A stretch of 64,000 nucleotides of DNA from Siphonodentalium dalli (Eukaryota; Mollusca; Scaphopoda; Gadilida; Siphonodentaliidae). Positions 46,219-56,455 of this stretch are shown one piece after another; positions within the stretch are counted from its first letter, which is position 1; each line of letters begins with the position of its first letter. Below the pieces are notes generated by a model that was not told the origin of the DNA, searched no databases, and saw nothing but the letters and a program-made list of their open reading frames with translations. The DNA lies in the NCBI GenBank assembly GCA_032622095.1, contig CP136066.1, positions 194,610,816 through 194,674,815 on the forward strand, written 5' to 3'. The position numbers were made by a program, and so were the translations under genes.

Positions 46219-47347
46219 TCTATCTATACTATATATTTTGAGACTTCGTATATATGTACTTCATAGAATCGAAAACGGTTGGCTCGATTGAGTTCAAACT
46301 TCCCATCTAAGGGTAAAAACCCACGAACACCGTAGTTGTCGGGTTTTGGAGAAGCTCTGAGCACCATTTATCCACTCCCAAATCACCGCAAAGGCACGGC
46401 ATGGGTTAATCAAGTGATTATTTAATGAGCGTTTGTTTTTGACGCATCGCTATAAAGAGCGTCTGTTTGCCATTCAACGTTATTTGCATCTGCAGAGAGA
46501 TATACGGAACATACATTAAATTTAAAAAACATTTGTTTCTGACCAACCCTGCGAGCACGGATGTCGCGCTTTGTTTTTACAGTATATAATTATATACCGA
46601 AATCATCCCAGATAATCACGAATATAGCATCACATTTCTCCCCAGATATACCGGTATAAAGCTACTGGAATCTGCCCACGGCAATGTCGGCTTATATGAC
46701 ATCTTTACTACACATGACAGCCGATGGACAATTGGTCTCTATATATGTACCAAAATTACGCCGCGTTGGTAACTGTGAAATTCCAGGGAATGCCGATTGA
46801 GCTCAAACTTGCTACCTACGGGAAGTGTCATATATATGAGTGTGTCCTTTATAGACTCGAACCGATTGAGCTCAAACTTGCTAAATATTGACTGGGAAAT
46901 TCCAGGGAATGCCGATTGAGCTCAAACTTGCTACCTACGGGAAGTGTCATATATATGTGTGTGTCCTTTATAGACTCGAACCGATTGAGCTCAAACTTGC
47001 TAAATACGGGAAGTGTCATGGACGGTTTCATTGAAAAAAAAAAAAAATCGGGTAAAATTGAAAAAAAAAATTAAAAAGGCACAATTAACTCCTTGAAAAA
47101 CCAAAAAAAATCGGGTAAAATTTAAAAACAAAAAATTAAATTAAAAAATTAAAAAGGCACAATTAACTCATTGAAAAACAAACAAATTAACTCGTTGAAA
47201 AACAAAAAATTAAATTAAAATTGTCATGTTTCTGACTATTGCCGAAATTTGGTGCAAATGCAGCACAAGTGTCTCGGAACCTGTTGCAATTGCTTTTTCG
47301 AACAAAGCCATGGGACGAATGCCGCCAGTGGCGGGCTAACCTGCTAG
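46219..47347 (+). mobile_element. Helitron array unit E (family 2, 1129 bp)
   Basis: It starts TCTATCTATACTATATATTT and ends in the GCCGCC-AGT-GGCGGGC hairpin with TAACCTGCTAG. Internal tandem pieces of about 110 bp contain GATTGAGCTCAAACTTGCTA. A/T-rich slippage tracts lie at 47030-47220. Confidence 0.8.
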
Positions 47348-48453
47348 TCTATACTATATATTTTGAGACTTCGTATATGTGTGTGTGTGTGTGTACTTCA
47401 TAGAATCCAAAACGCGTGTACAGATTGAGATCAAACTTCCTATGTAAGTGTCAAATCCCACCGACACGACCGTGGTAGCGGTTTAGAGAAGCTCAGAGCA
47501 CCCGTTCTCCAATCTCAAATCACCGCAAAGGCACGGCGGGGGTTAATCAAGTGATTATTTAATGAGCGTTTGTTTTTGACGCATCTCTATAAAGAGCGTC
47601 TGTTTCCCATTCAACGTTATTCGCATCTGCAGAGTTATACGGGAACGCAAACGTTATCGCTCGAAATTTATTCCCTGCTAGCACGGATGGCGCGCTTTGA
47701 TTTTACAGTATATACGGTATATACCGAGATCATCCCAGATAATCACGAATATAGCATCAGATTTCTCCCCAGATATACCGTTATAAAGCTACTGGAATCT
47801 GCCAATCTACGGGAAATTCCAGGGAATGCCGATTGAGCTCAAACTTGCTACCTACGGGAAGTGTCATATATATGAGTGTGTCCTTTATAGACTCTAACCG
47901 ATTGAGCTCAAACTTGCTAAATAAGAAAATAGCCCCCAAGCCGTAAATATCAACAACAACGATATTACTAAATACACGTTTTCGGCAATGTGAGAGTTTT
48001 TGGGGAGCCGTGATGCCAACAACGACCCGAAGACAGATTTCCCGACGGGAAGCGTTTGTTTTAAATTCAATGCAATGTTATCGTAGAGAGATTTCACGAA
48101 ACAAAGAATGCGTTGTCTGTCGTTCCTAGGAAGGGGGGATTTCTACGGGTAAATTTTTCCGCCAGAAACAAAAAATTTAATTAAAACAATTTAAAATTTA
48201 ATTTCAATTCAATGCAATGTTATCGTAGAGAGATTTCACGAAACAAAGAATGCGTTGTATGTCGTTCCTAGGAAGGGGCGATTTCTACGGGTAAATTTTT
48301 CCGCCAGAAAAAAAAAATTTAATTTAAAAAACATTAAATTCAAATTAAAAAATAAAAAACAAAAATAAATAAAAACAAAATAATTACAAAAATGTCATGT
48401 TTCTGAAACAAAGCCATGGGACGAATGCCGCCAGTGGCGGGCTAACCTGCTAG
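47348..48453 (+). mobile_element. Helitron array unit F (family 2, 1106 bp)
   Basis: Start TCTATACTATATATTTTGAG; end CCGCCAGTGGCGGGC then TAACCTGCTAG. It is nearly identical to unit G and of the same length. It includes two direct copies of a piece containing TCGTTCCTAGGAA and GGGTAAATTTTTCCGCCAGA. Coding capacity is absent. Confidence 0.85.
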
Positions 48454-49559
48454 TCTATACTATATATTTTGAGACTTCGTATATGTGTGTGTGTGTGTGT
48501 ACTTCATAGAATCCAAAACGCGTGTACAGATTGAGATCACACTTCCTATGTAAGTGTCAAATCCCACCGACACGACCGTGGTAGCGGTTTAGAGAAGCTC
48601 AGAGCACCCGTTCTCCAATCTCAAATCACCGCAAAGGCACGGCGGGGGTTAATCAAGTGATTATTTAATGAGCGTTTGTTTTTGACGCATCTCTATAAAG
48701 AGCGTCTGTTTCCCATTCAACGTTATTCGCATCTGCAGAGTTATACGGGAACGCAAACGTTATCGCTCGAAATTTATTCCCTGCGAGCACGGATGGCGCG
48801 CTTTGATTTTACAGTATATACGGTATATACCGAGATCATCCCAGATAATCACGAATATAGCATCAGATTTCTCCCCAGATATACCGTTATAAAGCTACTG
48901 GAATCTGCCAATCTACGGGAAATTCCAGGGAATGCCGATTGAGCTCAAACTTGCTACCTACGGGAAGTGTCATATATATGAGTGTGTCCTTTATAGACTC
49001 TAACCGATTGAGCTCAAACTTGCTAAATAAGAAAATAGCCCCCAAGCCGTAAATATCAACAACAACGATATTACTAAATACACGTTTTCGGCAATGTGAG
49101 AGTTTTCGGGGAGCCGTGATGCCAACAACGACCCGAAGACAGATTTCCCGACGGGAAGCGTTTGTTTTAAATTCAATGCAATGTTATCGTAGAGAGATTT
49201 CACGAAACAAAGAATGCGTTGTCTGTCGTTCCTAGCAAGGGGGGATTTCTACGGGTAAATTTTTCCGCCAGAAACAAAAAAATTAATTAAAACAATTTAA
49301 AATTTAATTTCAATTCAATGCAATGTTATCGTAGAGAGATTTCACGAAACAAAGAATGCGTTGTCTGTCGTTCCTAGGAAGGGGCGATTTCTACGGGTAA
49401 ATTTTTCCGCCAGAAAAAAAAATTTAAATTTAAAAAACATTAAATTCAAATTAAAAAATAAAAAACAAAAATAAATAAAAACAAAATAATTACAAAAATG
49501 TCATGTTTCTGAAACAAAGCCATGGGACGAATGCCGCCAGTGGCGGGCTAACCTGCTAG
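48454..49559 (+). mobile_element. Helitron array unit G (family 2, 1106 bp)
   Basis: This is a tandem twin of unit F with only scattered single-base differences, for example at GCTAGCACGG versus GCGAGCACGG. It is joined to F as CTAG-TC. Confidence 0.85.
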
Positions 49560-50680
49560 TACTATATATTTTGAGACTTCCGTATATATATGTGTACTTC
49601 ATAGAATCGAAAACGGTTAGCTCGATTGGGTTCAAACTTCCCATCTAAATGTAAAAAACCACGGGAATCGTCGTCGCAGCGTTTTGGAGAAGCTCAGAGC
49701 ACGCGTTCTCCACTCTCATTCACAAAAACGGCACTGCGGTGGTTAATAGCGTTGATAGTTAAAGAGCGTTCGTGACCGCATTGTCTTGATAAAGAGCGTA
49801 TGTGTTTAATGTGACTCTTACGTCTGGGTCTCGGCGTGAGCGTGTAAAACTGTATCCAGACATGAGCGTGTTGTGTGACGACATTCCCAACACCTAACAG
49901 GGACAAATATCTATTAGCCACCACCAAGGCGAGTAACGACATTCCCAACACCTAACAGGGACAAATATCTATTAGCCACCATCAAGGCGAGTATTGCGAC
50001 GTATTAATTCAAATGCTTTCGATCAAACAATATTCTTTGTCGCACTCATATTTCGTAATCTCTACGAAAGCAGCACATGTCGCGTTGGTGATGGGGTGCG
50101 CGGCGGGATTAATTTAAATATGTCATGTTGGTAACAATATCTAGCCGAGAATTCCTCAGACCTACAGACGAATACGACCAGCAAATTTCAAAATTGGTCA
50201 CTCGACCTCCCCATGAATATCTTCTGGAAAATGCCAGGGAATGCGTGCCCATTATCGGGCCATTGTGTGTGTCGCGGTCGCGCAATTTGAACACTTTCGA
50301 GGTAAATACACGTGGTTGTGAATTACGTCACGCCACGTGGATCCAGGCGGAAGTTAATCTGACCCTTCCAATGCCACGTACGTTAGTGATACCGGAGTTA
50401 TAGCGTGCGCGTTATGTTTTTTGACTGACCACAGTGCCCGATCCGCCGAATGTGAGCATGTTATCTCCTGTTACGGCAGTCCGTGGTCCACGGTAGTCAA
50501 TTGTCGTGTCGAATATTGAAGCCTACTGATCAATTCAAGGTCAAATCGGGTAAAACTCGCTGTTTTCGACGAAATTGCACACCTAGGTGCAGCATGTATA
50601 CGTGTCTCGGAAGCTGTTACAATTGCTTTTTCGAACAAAGCCATGAGACGATCCACGCCAATGGCGGGCTAACCTGCTAG
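49560..50680 (+). mobile_element. Helitron array unit H (family 2, 1121 bp)
   Basis: It starts TACTATATATTTTGAGACTT like unit C and ends with a weakened hairpin (CGCCAATGGCGGGC) and TAACCTGCTAG. The interior (about 49700-50480) differs from units E-G and has a local direct repeat (ACGACATTCCCAACACCTAA at 49878 and 49937). Motif TAAAGAGCGT occurs twice. Confidence 0.75.
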
Positions 50681-51565
50681 TCTCATATATATTTTTTGAA
50701 GACCTCTGTTTGTCTGTCTGTCTGTATGTCTGTCTGTCTGTATGTCATTTATACAAATCTACGATTCTCGACCGATCGGGACGAAACCTGGTACGTGTGT
50801 GTAGTTTGACCAGGCGGTGGACGTTGTCGTATTGGCGAGCCCGTGCGGCGCCCGCTTCGCGCATGCGCAGACGAGATCTCGGAAACGGGTGGAGCTATCG
50901 ACTTGGATACGAATTTTATCGGGTCGCCGAGCCCGTGCGACACAAGCTTCGCGCATGCGCAGACCAGATCTCGGAAACGGGTGGAGCTATCGACTTGAAA
51001 TTTGGTATGTGAATGTATCTTGCCCCGGATACGAATTTTATCGGGTCGCCGAGCCCGTGCGACGCCAGCTTCGCGCATGCGCAGACGAGATCTCGGAAAC
51101 GGGTGGAGCTATCGATTTGAAATTTGCTATGTGAATGTATCTTGCCCCGGATACGAATTTTATCGGGTCGCCGAGCCCGTGCGACGGGATTTCGATGAAA
51201 ATTAGTGTCTGGGGATGCTTTCGTGTGGGGATTGTCGTGGGCCTATTTGTTTGTCCGTGCGGCGTGACATTGGCCTTGAGGTCGGGTCAATTCAGGGTCA
51301 GATCGCGAATTTTTATGGGATTTCGACGAAATTATATGCGTATGGTTATTTTTGTCCACTGTGTGATTTGGACGGGTCGAGTCGTGACCCCGACTTGGCC
51401 TTGACCTTCGAAGTGGCCGATTCGGGGTCAGGTCGGGTGGGCCGGATGGATTTCGACGGGTACTTTTGTCGGGTACTTTAGTTCGGGCAGTGTTTTGGAC
51501 GGGTCAAATCGTGGCCCCACCTGGCCTTGACCTTCGAGATGGACGGTTCAGGGTCGGGTGGCATA
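50681..51565 (+). mobile_element. Helitron array unit I, composite with hypermutated 3' part
   Basis: It starts TCTCATATATATTTTTTGAA with a TCTG microsatellite, and family-3 modules follow to about 51188. At the shared GCCCGTGCGAC it switches to a family-1 module (51189-51560) that carries many A-to-G changes. The 3' hairpin and CTAG are missing: the unit is cut where inverted family-2 sequence begins. Confidence 0.7.
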
Positions 51566-51859
51566 GTTCACCGAGGGGCGTGGGGAAATATTTAGCAAGT
51601 TTGAGCTCAATCGGTTCGAGTCTATAAAGGACATACTCATATATATGACACTTCCCGTAGGTAGCAAGTTTGAGCTCAATCGGCATTCCCTGGAATTTCC
51701 CAGTCACCAACGCGGCGTAATTTTGGTACATATATAGAGACCCGGTTGTCATGTGTAGTAAAGATGTCTTATAAGCCGACATTGCCGTGGGGATGCCCGT
51801 TCCTACACGCGTTTTCGATTCTATGAAGTACCCACATATATACACACACACACATATAT

Positions 51860-51897
<38 letters not shown>

Positions 51898-51922
51898 CGG
51901 AAGTATCAAATTATATAGTAGA
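51566..51922 (-). mobile_element. Inverted Helitron fragment J (family 2)
   Basis: On the minus strand it starts TCTACTATATAATTTGATAC at 51922 and runs to an abrupt end near 51566. A (TA)n and (CA)n tract lies behind the start. The 3' end is lost at the junction with unit I. Confidence 0.65.
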
Positions 51923-53294
51923 CTAGCAGGTTAGCCCGCCACCGGCGGCGTTTGTCCGAAACATGACATTTTAATATTATTTTAATGTTTTTTAAATGTA
52001 ATATATTTTTTTTCAGAATATTTTCCGAAACATAACAGAAACATGACATTTTTTTAAATTTTTTTTTTTTATTTAAATTTTTTTTTAATTTTAACATGAC
52101 ATTTTAATATTATTTTAATGTTTTTTAAATGTAATATATTTGTTTTCTGAATTTTTTCCGAAACATAACAGAAAGATGACATTTTTTTAATTATTTTGTT
52201 TTTATTTATATATTTTTTAAATTTTAATATTAATTTAATGTTTTTTTAATTTAATTTATGTATTTTTTCAATTTTTTTATATTTAATTCTTTTTTTTATT
52301 GTTAATTTTTTTTTTTTTCTGGCGGAAAAATCCGATGAATCCCCCTTCCTAGGAACGACTTTCAATGAGTTAATTCATGGTACCCGTCCTAAACATTTCG
52401 AGCGATAACGTTTTGTTGAATCCCGTCGTGAAATCTCTCTGCATAATATTTCGAGCGGGTCAATGAAATCCCCCTTCCTAGGAACGACTTTCAATGAGTT
52501 AATTCATGGTACCCGTCCTAAACATTTCGAGCGATAACGTTTTGTTGAATCCCGTAACGTTTTGTTGAATTGTAAACATGTCCCCCGTTCCTAGGAACGA
52601 CAGGCAATCTCTCTGCATAATATTTCGAGCTATTTCGAGCGATAACGTTCACGCTTGATGTCGAATCCGGTATTGCATTGAAAAACGCTTCTCTCTCTGC
52701 ATAATATTTCGAGCGATAACATTGCATTGAATTGCCCGTCATACAGATAAGTAGATAGCGAAAACGACGCTCTTTATATAGACACTGCGGAAAACTAACG
52801 CTCTTTATATATCAACGCTATTAACTCCGAAGTGCCGATTGCGATACGAAATTGTGAGTGTTGGTTTGTAACCGGGATTTCTGAGTAGCATTATGCCTAT
52901 AACTACCCCCCCCCCAGCCCTGACCTAAGTGTCATACATACTATAACAATGATGTTGTAAGAGTATGGCATCCAATAAATCTCCCCGCATAGGAAATGCA
53001 CTCAATTTTCCCGTATAACGTTGAATGGGAAACAGACCCTCTTTATAGCGATGCGTCAAAAACAAACGCTCTTTAACTATCAACGCGATTAACCCCCGCA
53101 GTGCCTTTGCGGTGATTTGGGAGTGGATAAAGGGTGCTCTGAGCTTCTCGAAAACGCTACCACGGCCGTGTCGGTGTTATTTTACACTTACATACGAAAT
53201 TTGAGCTCAATATGTACACGCGTTTTGGATTCTATGAAGTACCCACACACACACACATATATATATACGGAGTTCTCAAAATATATAGTATAGA
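51923..53294 (-). mobile_element. Inverted Helitron unit K (family 2, 1372 bp)
   Basis: On the minus strand it starts TCTATACTATATATTTTGAG at 53294 and ends with the GCCGCCGGTGGCGGGC hairpin and CTAG at 51923. It contains a copy of the 110-bp block (about 52845-52960), several CGTTCCTAGGAACG palindromes and A/T slippage tracts. Confidence 0.8.
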
Positions 53295-54101
53295 CTAGCA
53301 GGTTAGCCCGCCACTGGTGGCATTCGTCCCATGGCTTTGTTCGAAAAAGCAATTGCAGCAGGTTCCGAGACACTTGTGCTGCATTTGCACCAAATTTCGG
53401 CAATAGTTAGAAACATGACAATTTTAATTTAATTTTTTGTTTTTCAATGAGTTAATTATTTTGTTTTTCAATGAGTTAATTGTGCTTTTTTAATTTTTTA
53501 ATTTAATTTTTAGTTTTTAAATTTTACCCAATTTTTTTTTCTTCAAGGAGTTAATTGTGTGCCTTTTTAATTTTTTTTTTCAATTTTACCCGATTTTTTT
53601 TTTTCAATGAACCCGTCCATGACACTTCCCGTATTTAGCAAGTTTGAGCTCAATCGGTTCGAGTCTATAAAGGACACACACATATATATGACACTTCCCG
53701 TAGGTAGCAAGTTTGAGCTCAATCGGCATTCCCTGGAATTTCCCAGTAAATATTTAGCAAGTTTGAGCTCAATCGGTTCGAGTCTATAAAGGACACACTC
53801 ATATATATGACACTTCCCGTAGGTAGCAAGTTTGAGCTCAATCGGCATTCCCTGGAATTTCCCAGTCACCAACGCGGCGTAATTTTGGTACATATATAGA
53901 GACCAATTGTCCATCGGCTGTCATGTGTAGTAAAGATGTCTTATAAGCCGACATTGCCGTGGGGATGCCCGTTCCTACACGCGTTTTCGATTCTATGAAG
54001 TACCCACATATATACACACATACATATAATATATATATATATATATATAGCTATATATATATATATATATATATACGGAAGTCTCAAATTATATAGATAG
54101 A
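53295..54101 (-). mobile_element. Inverted Helitron unit L (family 2, 807 bp)
   Basis: On the minus strand it starts TCTATCTATATAATTTGAGA and ends CTAG at 53295, joined to K. Its start lies inside sequence equivalent to the interior of units F/G (AATCTGCCA before it), so L appears inserted into unit M. Confidence 0.75.
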
Positions 54102-54651
54102 TTGGCAGATTCCAGTAGCTTTATAACGGTATATCTGGGGAGAAATCTGATGCTATATTCGTGATTATCTGGGATGATTTCGGTATATACCGAAGGTATA
54201 CTGTAAAAACAAAGCGCGCCATCCGTGCTCGCAGGGAATAAATTTCGAGCGATAACGTTTGCGTAAATACGAAATTGTGAGTGTTGGTTTGTAACCGGGA
54301 TTTCTGAGAAGCATTATGCCTATAACTACCCCCCCTAAGCCATGACCTAAGTGTCATACATACTATAACAATGATGTTGTAAGAGCTCCAATAAATCTCC
54401 CCGCATAGGCAAGCACTCAGTGTACCCGTATATAACTCTGCAGATGCTAATAACGTTGAATGGGAAACAGACACTCTTTATAGAGATGCGTCAAAAACAA
54501 ACGCTCATTAAATAATCACTTGATGCGGTGATTTGAGATTGGAGAACGGGTGCTCTGAGCTTCTCTAAAATGCGACGGTGGGATTTGACACTTACATAGG
54601 AAGTTTGAGCTCAATCTTTACACGCGTTTTGGAATCTATGAAGTACCCCCC

Positions 54652-54683
<32 letters not shown>

Positions 54684-54713
54684 CGGAGTTCTCAAAATAT
54701 ATAGTATAGAAGA
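54102..54713 (-). mobile_element. Inverted Helitron fragment M (family 2)
   Basis: On the minus strand it starts TCTTCTATACTATATATTTT at 54713 and matches units F/G up to CCAGATATACCGTTATAAAG, where unit L interrupts it. It includes the 110-bp block (about 54268-54380). Confidence 0.7.
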
Positions 54714-54943
54714 CTAGCAGGTGGACCCGACTTCGACCACGAGATCTCGGAAACGGGTGGAGCTATCGACTTGAAATTTGCTATGTGAATGTATCTTGCC
54801 CCGGATACGAATTTTATCGGGTCGCCGAGCCCGTGCGACGCCAGCTTCGCGCATGCGCAGAACAGATATCGGAAACGGGTGGAGCTATCGACTTGGAAAT
54901 TTGGTTTTTGAACAGCCCGGACAATGTCGGGCTCATCGGCTAG
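54714..54943 (+). mobile_element. Helitron remnants at the right inversion edge
   Basis: The first about 25 bp are a minus-strand 3' end (CTAG, then GGTGGACCCGACTTCG as its hairpin side). After about 54740 the plus-strand family-3 text resumes and ends with GCCCGGACAATGTCGGGC and TCATCGGCTAG at 54943. Confidence 0.65.
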
Positions 54944-55323
54944 TCTCTTATATATTTTGAAGACCTCTGTTTGTCTGTCTGTCTGTCTGTATGTCCTTTA
55001 TACAAATCTACGATTCTCGACCGATCGGGACGAAACTTGGTACGTGTTTGTAGTTTGACCAGGCGGTGGACGTTGTCGTATTGGCGAGCCCGTGCGGCGC
55101 CCGCTTCGCCCATGCGCAGACGAGATCTCGGAAACGGGTGGAGCTATCGACTTTAAATTTGCTATGTGAATGTATCTTGCCCCGGACAAGAATTTTATCG
55201 GGTCGCCGAGCCCGTGCGACGCCAGCTTCGCGCATGCGCAGACCAGATCTCGAAAACGGGTGGAGCTATCGACTTGAAATTTGGTTTTTGAATAGCCCGG
55301 GCAACGTCGGGCTCATCGGCTAG
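54944..55323 (+). mobile_element. Helitron array unit P (family 3, 380 bp)
   Basis: It starts TCTCTTATATATTTTGAAGA with a TCTG microsatellite, then GATTCTCGACCGATCGGGAC and two family-3 modules. It ends GCCCGGGCAACGTCGGGC plus TCATCGGCTAG. This is the shortest complete family-3 copy. Confidence 0.85.
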
Positions 55324-55937
55324 TCTATTATATATTTTGGAAGATCTGTGTGTGTGTCTGTGTGTGTGTCTGTCTGTTCGCGATGGACTCTAAAACGACC
55401 GAACCGATTTCGATGAAACTTGGTATGTGAGGATACTTTCGGCCGTGGAGTGGCATGGGCCTGATAATTTGCCCGTGCGACGTGACATTGACCTTGAAAT
55501 CGGGTCATTTCAAGGTCAAACGCCCGAATGTCACGGGATTTCGATGAAAATTAGTGCCTAGGGATACTTTCTTATGGGGAGTATCATAAGCTTATTCATT
55601 TACCCATGCGACGTGACCTTGACCTTGAAATCGGGTCAATTCAAGGTCAAATCGCGAATTTTGATGGGATTTCTACGAAATTTGATACATAGGGTTACGG
55701 TTTGTCCACTGAGTGTTTTGGACGGGTCAAGTCGTGACCCCGTCCTGACCTTGACATTCAAAATGATCAATTCAAGGTCAAATCGGGTAAAACCGGATGG
55801 ATTTCGATGGGTACTTTTGTCGGGTACTTTTGTCCGGGCAGTGTTTTGGACGGGTCAAATCGTGACCCCACCTGACATTGACCTTCAAAATGGTCAATTC
55901 AAGGTCAAAGCCCGGACGAAGTCGGGTCACATTCTAG
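55324..55937 (+). mobile_element. Helitron array unit Q (family 1, 614 bp)
   Basis: It is joined to P as CTAG-TC and starts TCTATTATATATTTTGGAAG. Modules of about 130 bp with TTCAAGGTCAA follow. It ends with the GCCCGGAC-GAA-GTCGGG hairpin and CTAG before T55938, closing the array. Confidence 0.85.
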
Positions 55938-55984
55938 TCCTATATAAGTATTGCCTTCACCCATTAAAACATTTGATGTTGATA

Positions 55985-56455
55985 CTAATTTTGTAAATTT
56001 TCAAATGGATTGGCAAGTCTGTCGAAATTATCCATCATGTCAACATACTGAGAAAATTGAATGCTGACGCCAGAAGACTGGATAACTGCCTGAGTGTTCT
56101 GTTTTAAACATGTTACAATATCAGCAGTTAGTAAGTTAGACTCTTGTGTGCATGCATATATTGCAGAGAGTGAACAACCGCGAATGCACTTAGGATGTGT
56201 TACCATGTCTGAACTTCGTTTCATACATGTACCATTGAAGCCTTCAGCAATTGAATGTTCTTGGTTCTCAGATTCTAACACACGGATATTTTCAACACCA
56301 GGACTGTTGGTCAATATCATCAGACAATAAATAGGGATGATGCAATTGTGAGGTCCCTGAATTAACCGTATCATTTTGATGGTGACAAGTGAAAAGGTAT
56401 CGTTTGAAACAGAGAACGTAACGAGACTTGAATACCTATTTCGGAGAAAACACAA
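55985..56455 (-). other. Cysteine-containing open frame, possible terminal exon
   Basis: A 156-codon frame ends at 55985. Its C-terminal half has regularly spaced Cys residues (GTCMKRS, HPKCIRGC, YACTQES, VTCLKQ), as in secreted domains. Upstream on the minus strand, TTTTCTCCGAAATAG could be a splice acceptor. I do not recognise the family, and it could be chance. Confidence 0.25.

Noticed and set aside
47570-48942. Two identical 88-codon frames in the tandem Helitron units
   Set aside because: They are identical because the units are twins; no family, and the same block inverted at 54.1-54.5 kb is not open in the same way.
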